A model generated the notes under the pieces. It saw nothing but the letters and a program-made list of their open reading frames with translations. It was not told the DNA's origin and made no database searches. A DNA stretch of 64,000 bases from Pseudoalteromonas shioyasakiensis (GTDB lineage: Bacteria; Pseudomonadota; Gammaproteobacteria; Enterobacterales; Alteromonadaceae), in assembly GCF_019134595.1 (NCBI RefSeq), contig NZ_CP077770.1:640001-704000 (forward strand). The letters are read 5' to 3'. Of this stretch, positions 19,292 to 29,806 are shown piece after piece. The position numbers and the translations under genes were made by a program. Position 1 is the first letter of the stretch; the number at the start of each line of letters is the position of its first letter.

Positions 19292-21760
19292 TTGAGTTTT
19301 AAGCGGGTAAGCGTAGGGTTGCTAGGCATCTTGCTAAGCATGCTGCTGTTGGCGTATCTGTTCAGGCTACCACTGACATCGTGGTACTTAACGCCTATGC
19401 TTAGTAAAAATGGCGCTGAGCTTCACTGCATTGATTGGTCATTAACTCGCAAGCTTGATTTGAATATCGAGAAATTATGCTTAACTTACCAAGGACAGCA
19501 AATTGAGTTAGCAGGCATTATTGCGAATAAGCAACAGGTTAGTGTTTCTCGAGCCAATCTTATAATTAGCAATCAGGCTAATAATCAACAACCTGACTCA
19601 GCACAAACTGAGTTTAAAAAGCTTGCTTTGGTATTACCCGAGCAAAGACCGCTAATAAGCATTGAGCAGCTTGATGTAGTCTTACCGTTTACCGACACCC
19701 CTGTTAGGCTGGCGATACAAGAAAAACGCCTAAATCATTTTACGATTTCACGGGATCTTAATGCAGACGTTGTAATATCTAATTATGAAGTTAAAGCCAA
19801 CATCTCGTTTGATAAGCAAGTGGCAGAGCGGTTCGCTGCATTGCCAACAAGCAGCCATTTTACCACTCAGTCACAGATTAAGTTTGATGGAATTACAGTT
19901 GCAATTGAAAGCTCAATTAATGCAAGTTATCAGCATGCAATAGATCAGTGCGACCTAGCTATTACCACTGAAGGGCAATTGAGTGCTAAGTATCAATTAA
20001 ATCAACAGCATTTATACGCGGATTTATCAGCTTTACAAAATCAGCTTAGCGCAAACCGAGATTGCTTAAACATCATAGCAGACCAACAGCATCAACCATT
20101 TATTGAAGCGCAGTTACCGCTTACTTGGCTGTTACACATTGAGAAACCAGTTAGTGTAGAAGGTGAGCTGCTATCAATCCCAACTGTAAAGCTGCAAGCT
20201 ACAGAAGGGCAAAGTGAGGTGACAGTCAGTAATACGAGCCTTTCTTTGCTGGAGCCGCTCGCATCACTTAATAGCCAAGTTAGCATTGATTTTAATAGTA
20301 AAGATATAGATGAGTTTAAACTCAATGCGCATTTGCATGAAAGCGACGTTAGCGCTGATTTTCAACTTTCAATGGAGTCATTACCAGCATTTTTAGATTT
20401 TCAGGCTGACGGTGCTCTGGTTGAGGATATTGGGGCTAAAGGAAAGCTAAATATCGATGAGTTATTTACTAGCCCTACAGCTAAACTGAATACCAATATC
20501 AGTGCTAAAAATGCCCTAATATCGGGTGCACGGATAGCTGATTTTAGCAGCGCGATTGACGCTGAGTATAATGCCCTGCAGCACCTTGTTGTTAAAGCCA
20601 ATAGCAAGGTTAAATCATTAACTTATGATGATATGAATGCAGCAAAAATCAGCAATGAGCTAACCCTTAGTACAGACCTCAGTGTGGGGGAGTTATTTGC
20701 TGATATTGATGCTAAAACCACGGCCGCTAAATTATCAACACCAGAGCTTAGCTTAAATAAGTTGTCTGTTGTTACAAAGGCTCTTCAAAGCCGCGCCTTG
20801 CAGGCAACACATCATGTGTTTGCAGATGGTTTTGAAGTGCTTATTAGTCATCATATGTCTGAGGTTGCGCACCCATTTGAATTGGTGATACCTGAGCAGG
20901 CAGTATCCAAACTTAACCCAATAATTGCTCAGTTTGAGCCGCTTGCTACAGTCACCGACGGAGTCGTTTCGGGCAATATAAAAGGGGATGTAAATCTTCA
21001 ACAAGCAAAGGGCACTTTGCAGATAGATAAACTTAGTGCGCTTTATAATGATTATCTAGCGAATGATTTTGCAGTGAATTTGAACGGCACGTTTAATTCA
21101 GGCCAGCTTAATATTGCAGCGACTAAATTTACACTCAATGAACTGCGTGCAGGTGCTGTGGTCAAAAATATACAAGGTCAGTTGCAGGTAACGGCTAATC
21201 AGCCTTGCGCAGCTAATCTAACTGGTCAGGTTATGGGTGGTGCATTTGTGGTGAATAAGTACTGCCCACTCAGTGATAACCAAACTGCGACCGTTAAATT
21301 TGAAAATATTGATGCCAGCAAATTGGTCACTCTTGATGCAGAGTCTGGGATTAGCTTAAGTGGGCGCTTAGCAGGCACTTTACCTGTTGTTATAAGCAAA
21401 CAGGGGATAGAGGTAAAGCAAGGGCAGCTAGTTAATCAAGGTGATGGAAAGTTACTGATCACTAATAATGCGGGCTTTGAGGCTGTAAAAGCGCAGCAAC
21501 AGGAGCTGAGCACAACGCTGAGTTTACTTGAGAATTTAGATATTAAAAAACTACGTAGCAGTGTTAACCTCAAACCGGATGGATGGTTGCATTTAGGTGT
21601 TAATTTAGAGGGTTATAATGAAGCGCAGCAGCAAGCAGTGAACTTTAATTATAATCATGAAGAGAATGTATTTACTTTACTTAGAGCGCTGCGTTTAAGT
21701 GATGAAATTACTCAAAAAGTTGAGAAAGAGTATGCAAAAAAAGGAAGCAATGATGGCTAA
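19292..21760 (+). CDS. ydbH: YdbH family AsmA-like intermembrane lipid transport protein
   Basis: 822-residue protein with a single N-terminal membrane anchor (about residues 8-27) and a long beta-rich periplasmic region. The order ydbH-ynbE-ydbL matches E. coli. YdbH is one of the AsmA-like bridges, with TamB and YhdP, that carry phospholipid to the outer membrane. The start is a TTG at 19292, with AGGAG six bases upstream; no ATG gives a complete membrane anchor. The stop overlaps ynbE. The assignment rests on context and overall architecture more than on single motifs. Confidence 0.87.
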   Translation: MSFKRVSVGLLGILLSMLLLAYLFRLPLTSWYLTPMLSKNGAELHCIDWSLTRKLDLNIEKLCLTYQGQQIELAGIIANKQQVSVSRANLIISNQANNQQPDSAQTEFKKLALVLPEQRPLISIEQLDVVLPFTDTPVRLAIQEKRLNHFTISRDLNADVVISNYEVKANISFDKQVAERFAALPTSSHFTTQSQIKFDGITVAIESSINASYQHAIDQCDLAITTEGQLSAKYQLNQQHLYADLSALQNQLSANRDCLNIIADQQHQPFIEAQLPLTWLLHIEKPVSVEGELLSIPTVKLQATEGQSEVTVSNTSLSLLEPLASLNSQVSIDFNSKDIDEFKLNAHLHESDVSADFQLSMESLPAFLDFQADGALVEDIGAKGKLNIDELFTSPTAKLNTNISAKNALISGARIADFSSAIDAEYNALQHLVVKANSKVKSLTYDDMNAAKISNELTLSTDLSVGELFADIDAKTTAAKLSTPELSLNKLSVVTKALQSRALQATHHVFADGFEVLISHHMSEVAHPFELVIPEQAVSKLNPIIAQFEPLATVTDGVVSGNIKGDVNLQQAKGTLQIDKLSALYNDYLANDFAVNLNGTFNSGQLNIAATKFTLNELRAGAVVKNIQGQLQVTANQPCAANLTGQVMGGAFVVNKYCPLSDNQTATVKFENIDASKLVTLDAESGISLSGRLAGTLPVVISKQGIEVKQGQLVNQGDGKLLITNNAGFEAVKAQQQELSTTLSLLENLDIKKLRSSVNLKPDGWLHLGVNLEGYNEAQQQAVNFNYNHEENVFTLLRALRLSDEITQKVEKEYAKKGSNDG

Positions 21761-21935
21761 GTGGTTAGTAATGCTGACGGCAGTAGGCATGCTGAGTGCC
21801 TGTACCCACCGTGTTGAGGTGGCAGCAAAAGAGCCGATTACAATCAACTTAAATGTAAAAGTTGACCATGAGATCCGCGTAAAAGTGGATAAAGAACTTG
21901 ATACCTTATTCAGTGATGACAGCGAATTATTCTAA
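21753..21935 (+). CDS. ynbE: YnbE family small lipoprotein
   Basis: 60-residue outer membrane lipoprotein. The lipobox LSAC is followed by THRVEVAAKEPITINLNVKV, closely matching E. coli YnbE. In E. coli YnbE works with YdbH to complete the bridge between the membranes. The start is taken as the ATG at 21753 (AAGGAAG upstream at good distance); the ATG at 21750 is almost as likely. The gene overlaps the end of ydbH, indicating coupled translation. Confidence 0.9.
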   Translation: MAKWLVMLTAVGMLSACTHRVEVAAKEPITINLNVKVDHEIRVKVDKELDTLFSDDSELF

Positions 21936-21944
21936 GGAGCACAC

Positions 21945-22280
21945 ATGCGTAAATTACAACTTAAAAAACTAAATGTGATCACCTTGATCAGTGCTGTTTG
22001 TTTATCTTTCTCTGCTTGGGCTATCAGCCTTGATGATGCAAAAAGCCAAGGCTTAGTAGGTGAAGACAGCTCAGGCTATTTAGGTTTAGTGGTTAATAAC
22101 AGCGAAGCAAAAGCGGTCGTTGATGAAATTAATGCAAAGCGTAAAGAGCAATATTTAAAACTTGCGAAAAAGAACAATCTTTCGTTAGCGCAAGTTGAAG
22201 CCCTTGCAGCTGCTAAAACTATCGAGAAAACTAAGCCGGGTCACTACATTGAAGTGAACGGTGAGTGGGTAAAAAAATAA
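21945..22280 (+). CDS. ydbL: YdbL family periplasmic protein (DUF1318)
   Basis: 111 residues with an N-terminal signal peptide (hydrophobic residues 12-28, cleavage likely after SAWA). The mature part contains LDDAKSQGLVGED, GYLGLV and the C-terminal PGHYIEVNGEWVKK, typical of the DUF1318/YdbL family. Third gene of the ydbH operon, 9 bp after ynbE. In E. coli it is thought to modulate the YdbH-YnbE interaction. Confidence 0.9.
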   Translation: MRKLQLKKLNVITLISAVCLSFSAWAISLDDAKSQGLVGEDSSGYLGLVVNNSEAKAVVDEINAKRKEQYLKLAKKNNLSLAQVEALAAAKTIEKTKPGHYIEVNGEWVKK

Positions 22281-22308
22281 CTCACTAAATTTAATAGCTA
22301 TAAAAAAT

Positions 22309-22335
22309 AAAAAGCCAGCATTGCTGGCTTTTTAT
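22309..22335. terminator. Bidirectional terminator between ydbL and the DUF1415 gene
   Basis: AAAAAGCCAGCA / TGCTGGCTTTTT hairpin with a very short loop; A-run on the left and T-run on the right allow it to act on both strands between convergent genes. Confidence 0.85.
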
Positions 22336-22355
22336 CTATTAAACGCCGGTAGGTG

Positions 22356-22916
22356 TTAGCGCTTATCGATGCAGTTTTGCAGCAGCTGCTGCCAAAAGTC
22401 GATGCCTTTGCGTCTTGCTAGTTTAATGTTGTGCTCTGGGATCGATTCAGGTTCATTGTAGCTGTCTAACGCTTCGCTCATGCTGGCTTCACGGATCAAA
22501 TGCAGTGTTGGGTAAGGTGCACGATTCGTATAGTTTGCAGCATCGCTGTCATCGCTATCAGCAAACACATAGTCAGGATGAAAGTTGGCTATTTGATACT
22601 TACCTTCATAGCCTTGCGCAGCTAAAAGCGCATTGGCTAAATCGACTAAATCTAAGAACTCTTCAAAATCCTTAAAGCCTTGCTCAAACATTAACAAAGT
22701 GGTTTCGCGCTCTGCTTGTTGGTCTAAGGCGCTACATTGCTCAAGCATATCCATTACTGCATCATCAAGAGTAGTAGATTGGCTGATTTGGTAATGAATA
22801 CAATTGCTTTCAACTTCTTTACGAGCAAACGGGCAGAAATTGTATTTTACGATTACGCTTGATACCCATTCGCGCATTTGTATTTCTGGGCGATTCATCG
22901 CTTGCTTTGAAGTCAC
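22356..22916 (-). CDS. DUF1415 family protein
   Basis: 186-residue cytosolic protein of a conserved family without known function. Family marks are the N-terminal WVSSVIVKYNFCPFARKEVE with the CPFA motif, IANFHPDYVFAD, and NRAPYPTLHLIREASMSEAL. The Cys and His residues in these motifs might bind metal or be catalytic, but that is not shown. It lies 32 bp downstream of waaA on the same strand and may be co-transcribed with it. Confidence 0.85.
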   Translation of the reverse strand: MTSKQAMNRPEIQMREWVSSVIVKYNFCPFARKEVESNCIHYQISQSTTLDDAVMDMLEQCSALDQQAERETTLLMFEQGFKDFEEFLDLVDLANALLAAQGYEGKYQIANFHPDYVFADSDDSDAANYTNRAPYPTLHLIREASMSEALDSYNEPESIPEHNIKLARRKGIDFWQQLLQNCIDKR

Positions 22917-22948
22917 ATTATTTCTCTATTCTATTTTACTTTTCTATC

Positions 22949-24208
22949 TTACTTTTCTAAGTAATGCTCAATTAAATTAACTGTTTTGCTTATGGCGCCT
23001 TGATTGTTAGCAACGCATTTTGCAGCTTGTTGACCGAGCTTAACCGTCTCTTGAGTATCACTACTCAAAGCGATAAGTGTGTCAGCAAGGTGATTTTCAT
23101 CGGTGACGGTTTTAGCTCCCTGAGCACTAATCAGCTCAGGATAAATATGGTCAAAGTTATAGGTATGAGGGCCTGCTAATACGCCAACAGAAAACGCTGC
23201 TGACTCTAACGGGTTATGTCCACCTCGCTCTATTAAACTACCGCCAACATAGCTGATGTTTGCCACACCATATAAGCATTGTAACTCACCTAACGTATCA
23301 GCTAACACAACTTGTTGGTTGTTATAGCTATCTTCACTGCGACGACTAAAGCTCAAATTTGAGCTTTTTAATATTTCAGCGACTTTACCAAATTGTTCTG
23401 GGTGACGTGGAGCAATAATCAAAAGAGCGTTGGGTAACGCTTTTAACAGCTTCTCATGAGCAGTTAAAATAAGCTCGTGTTCAACGGGGTGAGTAGAGCC
23501 TGCAATCCAGATAAAGCGCTCGTTGTTATACTGTTTTTTTAGTGCTGCGACTTTATTTAATTGTTCATTGGTTGGCGTGATATCAAACTTAATTGAGCCA
23601 AATACGCGTGCCTTTTCAGGCTTTAAACCAAGTTCAATAAAACGTTTGGCATCATCTTGATTATGACTAGCAAGGTCGCTAATTGATTGCATGATCACCT
23701 TAGTTAAAGGCATTACCTTTTGGTAGCCTTGCTGTGATTTAGCTGAAAGCCGGGCATTTAAAACAAGTACTTTTGTGCCGGTGTTGTTGCTTTGCGCCAT
23801 AAGGTTTGGCCAAAGTTCCGTTTCTAAAATACACAGTACCTTTGGCTGGATACGTTTTAAAAAACGCCGTGTAGCGAAGAAAAAATCAATCGGTAAATAA
23901 CAGCAGCTAACAGTATCTTTAAAGTTATTTTTAATTTGCTCGCGACCCGTTGGGGTATTGCAGGTTACTAAAATAGTAAGTGCAGGGTTGTCTGATTGAA
24001 CGGCCTTGATAAGTGGCGTTGCTGCTAACACTTCACCGACAGAGGCACAATGAAAAACAACATCGTGGAGCGACAAATTCGAAAAGCCAAAGCGCTCAGC
24101 AAAATGCTCACGGTAACCCTTATTCTTTTTGCCACGTAAAACATACAGGTAAAAAACAACCAGTGGGCTTAGTAGGTATAAAAGTAAAGAGTATAAAATG
24201 CGCGCCAT
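22949..24208 (-). CDS. waaA: 3-deoxy-D-manno-octulosonic acid (Kdo) transferase
   Basis: Transfers Kdo from CMP-Kdo to lipid IV-A, the first inner-core step. 419 residues. N-terminal membrane anchor (residues 3-24), then the GT30 fold: VVFHCASVGEVLAATPLI at the acceptor side, ILETELWPNL, and the CMP-Kdo side WIAGSTHPVEHELIL with SYVGGSLIERGGHNPLE. It is the first of a lipopolysaccharide inner-core block that continues on the other strand. Because a Kdo kinase (kdkA) is nearby, the enzyme may add a single Kdo, as in Haemophilus and Vibrio; that is inference. Confidence 0.96.
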   Translation of the reverse strand: MARILYSLLLYLLSPLVVFYLYVLRGKKNKGYREHFAERFGFSNLSLHDVVFHCASVGEVLAATPLIKAVQSDNPALTILVTCNTPTGREQIKNNFKDTVSCCYLPIDFFFATRRFLKRIQPKVLCILETELWPNLMAQSNNTGTKVLVLNARLSAKSQQGYQKVMPLTKVIMQSISDLASHNQDDAKRFIELGLKPEKARVFGSIKFDITPTNEQLNKVAALKKQYNNERFIWIAGSTHPVEHELILTAHEKLLKALPNALLIIAPRHPEQFGKVAEILKSSNLSFSRRSEDSYNNQQVVLADTLGELQCLYGVANISYVGGSLIERGGHNPLESAAFSVGVLAGPHTYNFDHIYPELISAQGAKTVTDENHLADTLIALSSDTQETVKLGQQAAKCVANNQGAISKTVNLIEHYLEK

Positions 24209-24361
24209 TGCTTAGCCTAAATGGGTAAAACGTTATGATAGCGTGGAACATACGCAATCTAAATATAAAATGTTAAAAACGGTTATCAATGAGAGTTTTA
24301 AGTGTTTACTATTGGCATATTTGGTAGTATTTCGGTTACTTAACAAATCAACGAAGCAATT

Positions 24362-25849
24362 ATGAAATTTAAAATGATAAAAGCCTCGGTAGTAGGTGTC
24401 TTATTAAGTTGCTCAATGCCTTTATTTGCAACACCAACCGCTTATTTGCCTATGGGTATGGATGCACAGCTTGATCATCAATTAGATACTTTGTTTGCAC
24501 TAACCATTGGCACTCCTATGGCTAAACCTTATCGTTTAGCAGAAGTCGAGAAAGCACTTTTGGTGCTTGAAAAGCAAGAGCCAGGGTTAGCTGCTGCTAT
24601 TCGTTCAAAAATCAAGCCATATCAAAGTGATGATGCAGTAACTCGTGCTGGTGTAAAACTGCAAGTAGACACAGATAATACAAAGAAAATTGCTAATCAA
24701 CGCGGTCTCAGCTCTGATGAGTGGGGACAAGGCTTTTTCGAAGGTATTTGGCGTGCTAATGATTACACGTTAGTACAAGTTGGTGTTGATTATCGAGCCA
24801 AAGCAAATAAGTTTGTAAATTACAATTCGTTTATCAGTTTTGCCGGCGAAGATTTGCAGTTAAACCTTGGTTATAAAGAACATTGGTTCTCGCCGTTTAA
24901 GCATTCTGCGCAGATTATTTCTACTAACGCTAAAACTGCACCCTCTATTTCAATTGGTATGGTAAAGCCTGCCCATAATTGGTGGAATTTTGATTTTGAA
25001 TTGTATTATTCAGAATTAGAACATGTTGATAATGGTATTCTTTATCAAGGTGAGCTTCATAGTGGTACACCAAAACTTGCAGGAACGCATTTTAGTATTG
25101 AGCCACTTGATGGTTGGAAGCTGGGTCTTAATCGAATGATGCAGTTTGGCGGTGGGCCACGTAAGGTAGATGCTGGTGATGTGGTGGACGCATTTTTTGA
25201 TCCGGCAGGTAATGACAACTCTGGCCTTACTGGTAGTAAAGATAATGAGTTAGGTGACCAATACGTAACAATTACCAGCACTGTGAATTTTAATTGGGGA
25301 ATGCCAGTTGAACTTTACTTTGAATACGGTGGTGAAGATACAAAAAATCATAAGAACTACCAATTTGGCAATACTGTTAGTAATTTTGGCTTCTTCTTAC
25401 CAAAACTGAGTAATAAAATGTCGCTAAGGTATGAATATACCAATATGCACAGTTTGTGGTACGTCAATGAAATTTACCCTGCATATGGTAATACGGTTGG
25501 TGGTTTTGTAACCGGTCACTATGCAGCTGATCAGCGATATACTGACTTACATGCCAATGGCGTTGCGAGAGTTTATGCTGATGCGCCACCGACGCAAGTG
25601 CACAGCATGGAATTAACTTATAGTGAAAGCTACCGTTCATTTTGGCGCAGTAAGCTAACATTGATAGAGAATGAGAGTAACTATTTAAATGAGTGGGGTC
25701 AAACGACAGGCGATTATGAACGTGCCGTTGAACTTCAGCTAAGTAACACACGTCAATTAGACGAGCATACATTAGAGACAACTCTTACCTATGGTGAAGA
25801 TGTATTTGGAGATAACTATACTTGGTTATCTGTTGCCTATTTTTGGTAA
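24362..25849 (+). CDS. Capsule assembly Wzi family outer membrane protein
   Basis: 495 residues with signal peptide (cleavage likely after LFA). The body alternates polar and hydrophobic residues with many aromatic strand ends and finishes with YTWLSVAYFW, the terminal aromatic signature of outer membrane barrels. An N-terminal helical part (YLPMGMDAQLDHQLDTLFAL) precedes the barrel, as in Wzi. Wzi binds surface polysaccharide. It stands directly upstream of gmhA-hldE and divergent from waaA, so a role with lipopolysaccharide or capsule at the cell surface is likely. A second, divergent family member lies at 62192-63568. Confidence 0.82.
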   Translation: MKFKMIKASVVGVLLSCSMPLFATPTAYLPMGMDAQLDHQLDTLFALTIGTPMAKPYRLAEVEKALLVLEKQEPGLAAAIRSKIKPYQSDDAVTRAGVKLQVDTDNTKKIANQRGLSSDEWGQGFFEGIWRANDYTLVQVGVDYRAKANKFVNYNSFISFAGEDLQLNLGYKEHWFSPFKHSAQIISTNAKTAPSISIGMVKPAHNWWNFDFELYYSELEHVDNGILYQGELHSGTPKLAGTHFSIEPLDGWKLGLNRMMQFGGGPRKVDAGDVVDAFFDPAGNDNSGLTGSKDNELGDQYVTITSTVNFNWGMPVELYFEYGGEDTKNHKNYQFGNTVSNFGFFLPKLSNKMSLRYEYTNMHSLWYVNEIYPAYGNTVGGFVTGHYAADQRYTDLHANGVARVYADAPPTQVHSMELTYSESYRSFWRSKLTLIENESNYLNEWGQTTGDYERAVELQLSNTRQLDEHTLETTLTYGEDVFGDNYTWLSVAYFW

Positions 25850-25881
25850 GCAAAGCCGTTAATACTTTTTAAGGAATATTT

Positions 25882-26472
25882 ATGTCTAATCTTGATTCTG
25901 TAGCGGCAAGCTACCTCGAAAGTTTAAATCGCCATCAAATGTTGTTTGAAACGATGGAAACCTACCACCCCGAGGTGATGCAATTACTTGAAGCATGTCA
26001 CAGTGCTTTGCAAGCAGGTGGCAAAGTCATTTGGTTTGGTAATGGTGGTAGCGCGGCTGATGCGCAGCATTTAGCTGCAGAGTTTGTGGTGCGTTATAAA
26101 TTGGAGCGCGGTCCACTTGCTTCTATCGCATTGACAACAGACACCTCAATTTTAACCGCTCACAGTAACGACTATCATTTTGATACTGTATTTGAGCGCC
26201 AAGTACAGGCGTTATGTAAGCCTGAAGATTTAGTGATTGGCTTAACCACCTCTGGCACTAGCCCTAACATCAACCTCGCACTGGCAGCGGCAAATGAAAT
26301 CGGCGCCTTTACTGTGGCATTAACAGGCCGAGATGGTGGTAAAGTAAAAGATATCGCTAAGCTACCTATTATTATTAAAAATGATGAAACCGCGCGTATC
26401 CAAGAAGCGCACATGTTTATCGGGCATTGGTTATGTGAAGCCATCGATATGGTTGTAGCGGAGCAAAAGTAA
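25882..26472 (+). CDS. gmhA: Phosphoheptose isomerase
   Basis: Converts sedoheptulose 7-phosphate to D-glycero-D-manno-heptose 7-phosphate, the first step toward the lipopolysaccharide heptose. 196 residues, SIS domain: [18 protein letters not shown] and [10 protein letters not shown] for phosphosugar binding, then [16 protein letters not shown] with zinc and catalytic residues. Overlaps hldE by one base (TAATG), so the two steps are translationally coupled. Confidence 0.94.
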   Translation: MSNLDSVAASYLESLNRHQMLFETMETYHPEVMQLLEACHSALQAGGKVIWFGNGGSAADAQHLAAEFVVRYKLERGPLASIALTTDTSILTAHSNDYHFDTVFERQVQALCKPEDLVIGLTTSGTSPNINLALAAANEIGAFTVALTGRDGGKVKDIAKLPIIIKNDETARIQEAHMFIGHWLCEAIDMVVAEQK

Positions 26473-27911
26473 TGGATTTAGCGTTACTAAAAAACCTTTC
26501 AAAGGCACGTATTTTAGTTGTTGGTGATGTCATGCTAGATAGGTACTGGCATGGCGACTCAGGGCGTATTTCGCCTGAAGCCCCAGTACCTGTTGTAAAA
26601 GTCAGTAAGTTTGAAGACAAAGCCGGTGGTGCAGCAAACGTAGCAAAAAATATTGCCCGTTTAGATGGTAAAGTGGGCCTACTCGGTTTAGTTGGTGAAG
26701 ATGAAAGCGGTCAAATCCTCGAAACAATTTTAAGTTCAGAGAAAATTGATTCGCAATTAGTCAGTGTTTGCGATTTACCGACTATTTCTAAAATGCGAGT
26801 AATCAGCCGTCATCAGCAAGTTGTTCGTTTAGACCTTGAAGAGAGCTTTACTGAGCAACACAGCCAATTGTTATTAAACCGTTTAGAGCTGGTTTTAGAT
26901 GACTACGATTTTGTATTGTTTTCTGATTACAACAAAGGCTCGCTGAGCTTAATTCAACAAATGGTTCAGGTTGCAAAGAAAGCGGGTAAAACGGTACTTA
27001 TTGACCCTAAATCATCTGATTTAAGCTTGTATCGTGGTGCCGATTACATAACCCCTAACTTAAATGAATTTAAGCTTGCTGGTGGTAAAACTGATTCTGA
27101 GCAAAACTTGACTGACAGCGCTCGTAAGCTAATCAGTGAAGCGGGCATAGCTGCTATGTTGTTAACTCGTTCAGAGCAGGGGATGTCGTTAATCAGCCAA
27201 GCAGATAAATATGATTTTGCGGCCCAACAGCTTGAAGTCAGCGACGTTACTGGCGCTGGCGATACGGTGATTGCGACGCTTGCAGTGATGCTTGGTGCGG
27301 GTATGGCAGCAAAAGATGCGGTTGAAATTGCCAATCTTGCTGCAGGTATTGCGGTGAGTAAACTGGGGGCCGCAACCGTGTCGCCAGAAGAGTTGAGCCG
27401 TAAGCTTGGTCAATATTTGCAGCAAACTGGTGAACATTATCAAACACCGTTTGAAGATGTACTTCAGCATATTGAATTTGCTAAGCAAAATGGTGAAAAA
27501 ATAGTGTTCACTAATGGCTGTTTTGACATTCTTCACGCAGGCCATGTGCGCTACCTTGCTCAGGCTAAAGCGCGAGGCGACAGACTTGTTGTTGGCTTAA
27601 ATAACGACGAATCAATCTCTCGTTTAAAAGGCCCAGAAAGACCAATTAATCCGTTGGATGAACGTGCCATGGTATTAAGTGCGCTTGCGTCAGTTGATTG
27701 GGTTATTCCATTTGGTAGCATTGAAGAAAATGACACGCCAGCTAAGCTCATTGAGCAAATTAGCCCTGATGTATTAGTCAAAGGCGGCGATTACACCGTT
27801 GACCAAATTGCCGGTGCCGATCATGTTCTACGCCATGGCGGAAAAGTCGAAGTACTTGAGTTTCTTAATGGATGCTCAACATCAAACGTAATTAGCAAAA
27901 TTAAGTCTTAA
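26472..27911 (+). CDS. hldE: Bifunctional heptose 7-phosphate kinase / heptose 1-phosphate adenylyltransferase
   Basis: Phosphorylates heptose 7-phosphate at C1, and after dephosphorylation by GmhB adds AMP to give ADP-heptose. 479 residues, full length. Kinase domain about 1-320, PfkB type: [21 protein letters not shown] and [14 protein letters not shown]. Adenylyltransferase domain about 340-479: [16 protein letters not shown] and WVIPF, with the C-terminal SNVISKIK. Last 11 bp overlap the convergent kdkA. Confidence 0.97.
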   Translation: MDLALLKNLSKARILVVGDVMLDRYWHGDSGRISPEAPVPVVKVSKFEDKAGGAANVAKNIARLDGKVGLLGLVGEDESGQILETILSSEKIDSQLVSVCDLPTISKMRVISRHQQVVRLDLEESFTEQHSQLLLNRLELVLDDYDFVLFSDYNKGSLSLIQQMVQVAKKAGKTVLIDPKSSDLSLYRGADYITPNLNEFKLAGGKTDSEQNLTDSARKLISEAGIAAMLLTRSEQGMSLISQADKYDFAAQQLEVSDVTGAGDTVIATLAVMLGAGMAAKDAVEIANLAAGIAVSKLGAATVSPEELSRKLGQYLQQTGEHYQTPFEDVLQHIEFAKQNGEKIVFTNGCFDILHAGHVRYLAQAKARGDRLVVGLNNDESISRLKGPERPINPLDERAMVLSALASVDWVIPFGSIEENDTPAKLIEQISPDVLVKGGDYTVDQIAGADHVLRHGGKVEVLEFLNGCSTSNVISKIKS

Positions 27912-28623
27912 GCAATGCTTGGTAGTCACACACCAGTGACTGCCAATCACTTTGTTGCCAATGCATCACTTCATTACGGCCTTGCTCTTTCGCAAATGAG
28001 CGGGCAAGGCGTTTGATATTCTCTGTTTGCCAGCTAGGGTGTGGTTGTTTGATTTCACCGCGGTCAAAGTCAATGATAAACACCTTACCTTTATCATCGA
28101 ACAAGATGTTATTGATGTTTAAATCTGCGTGATAGACGCCGTGATTATGAAATTCGCTAAGAGTTATGGCTATCGCTTTGAGTTCAGACGGGCTGAGCGG
28201 GCGTGTGATTAAAATATCTAACACGCTTTTTGCGCCTGTCACTGCCTCGGTAATGATATCGCCGCGATAGATTAAGCCGCGGGTGGTAACTTTTGCTGCA
28301 ATGGGGGTCGGCACGTTTAGGCCAAGCTCAATTAAGCGCATCATCAGTGTAAATTCTTTATAGACACGAGTTTGCTTTAAACCAAAATATAAGTACTGAT
28401 CGCTCAGCAACTTACCTATTAAACCACCGCGCCAATAGTGGCGCAGAACACCTGTAAATTGTTGATGTTTAAAAAACCATGCTGTTGCGCGGCCTTTTTT
28501 GGCGCCAACGATTTTATCTTGCTGTTGCCAATAATTGGCATCGAACCACTGTTGCGTGAGCGCATCTTTATAAGCTGGGTGACACAAAAGGGTGGTGTTT
28601 TGTAGATGCTGAGTTTCGAACAT
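27901..28623 (-). CDS. kdkA: 3-deoxy-D-manno-octulosonic acid kinase
   Basis: Phosphorylates the Kdo residue of lipid A-Kdo. 240 residues with a protein-kinase-like fold: catalytic loop [15 protein letters not shown] and the metal-binding Asp in [12 protein letters not shown]-terminal WWRGGLI-like segment ([15 protein letters not shown]) is typical. The presence of KdkA usually goes with a single, phosphorylated Kdo in the inner core. Convergent with hldE, with an 11-bp 3' overlap, and divergent from the GT9 gene. Confidence 0.93.
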   Translation of the reverse strand: MFETQHLQNTTLLCHPAYKDALTQQWFDANYWQQQDKIVGAKKGRATAWFFKHQQFTGVLRHYWRGGLIGKLLSDQYLYFGLKQTRVYKEFTLMMRLIELGLNVPTPIAAKVTTRGLIYRGDIITEAVTGAKSVLDILITRPLSPSELKAIAITLSEFHNHGVYHADLNINNILFDDKGKVFIIDFDRGEIKQPHPSWQTENIKRLARSFAKEQGRNEVMHWQQSDWQSLVCDYQALLKT

Positions 28624-28747
28624 AACAACTTCAAGATTAAATAGAATTAGCGCTATCTTACCGTATTTTTAGCTTTTCGCATAAGTGCTTGCATTAGCAT
28701 CAAGTTAATTTAAGATCGCATATTATTTGCTGTAGCTAAGGGCGCAC

Positions 28748-29806
28748 GTGACTCAATCAACCTCCTATTTAGATATTTGTATTTTAAGGCTTTCGGCTAT
28801 TGGTGATGTATGTCATGCCGTATCAGCAGTGCAAGCAATTCAAAAGGCACATCCGAAGGCAAAAATTACCTGGGTGATTGGTAAAGTTGAGGCCATGTTA
28901 CTGGCTGATTTACCTGGCGTTGAGTTTGTTGTATTCGATAAAAAGCAGGGCAAACAGGCTTATCAGCAACTAAAAGATACGTTCAAGGGGCGTAAATTTG
29001 ATGTGCTATTACATATGCAAGTAGCACTAAGAGCTAATTTAGCAGCCCGTTGTATTCCGGCAAAAGTCAAAGTGGGGTTTGATTGGGCGCGCTCAAAAGA
29101 GTTACATAGCTTGTTTATTAATAAGCGTATTGCCCCGCAATCAGAGGCGCATGTATTAGAAGGCTTTAAAGGCTTTGCTCAAGCAATTGGGTCGCCTGAT
29201 TACAAACCTCAATGGCAAATGCCAATTACTGAGCAGCACCAACAAGCAGCCGATGCGCTATTAGGCGAGGAGCGTTTAGCCGGGCGTATTTTTGTTATCT
29301 CGCCTGCGGCAAGTAAAAAAGAACGAAATTGGTTACCTGAGCGTTATGCTGCACTTGCTGAGCATGCTCATCAACAAGGCTTTTCGGTGGTTATTACTGG
29401 CGGCCCAACTCCTTTAGAGATTGAACTTGCCGAGCAAATTATCGCGCAGACTTCTGCACCTGTGCTTAACTTAGTAGGGAAAACTCAACTAAAAGAACTG
29501 TTATGTGTTTTGAAACGTGCGGCGTTAGTGTTAGCTCCAGATACTGGGCCTGCGCACATGGCCGTAACGGTAGGAACACCTGTTATTGGTTTGTATGCCC
29601 ACTCAAACCCAAAACGCACAGGGCCTTATTTGTACCAAGATTATGTTGTTGAGGTTTATCACCAAAACTTACGAGAGCAAACAGGCAAAACGGCGCAAGA
29701 GTTACCTTGGGGAACACGCGTTAAAGGGGCTGATTTAATGGCGCAAATAAGTGTTGAAAAGGTGATTTCGATGTTTGACCACGTGGTAGATAAAGAGCAA
29801 TTGTAA
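28748..29806 (+). CDS. Glycosyltransferase family 9 (heptosyltransferase)
   Basis: Adds heptose from ADP-heptose to the inner core. 352 residues, GT9 fold: N-terminal ILRLSAIGDVCHAVSAVQAI, and C-terminal VITGGPTPLEIELAE followed by LVLAPDTGPAHMAVTVGTPV and GLYAHSNPKRTGPY. It resembles WaaC/OpsX-type first heptosyltransferases more than WaaF, but which heptose it adds cannot be settled by eye. The start is GTG at 28748; no in-frame ATG covers the N-terminal motif. It overlaps gmhB by one base. Confidence 0.9.
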   Translation: MTQSTSYLDICILRLSAIGDVCHAVSAVQAIQKAHPKAKITWVIGKVEAMLLADLPGVEFVVFDKKQGKQAYQQLKDTFKGRKFDVLLHMQVALRANLAARCIPAKVKVGFDWARSKELHSLFINKRIAPQSEAHVLEGFKGFAQAIGSPDYKPQWQMPITEQHQQAADALLGEERLAGRIFVISPAASKKERNWLPERYAALAEHAHQQGFSVVITGGPTPLEIELAEQIIAQTSAPVLNLVGKTQLKELLCVLKRAALVLAPDTGPAHMAVTVGTPVIGLYAHSNPKRTGPYLYQDYVVEVYHQNLREQTGKTAQELPWGTRVKGADLMAQISVEKVISMFDHVVDKEQL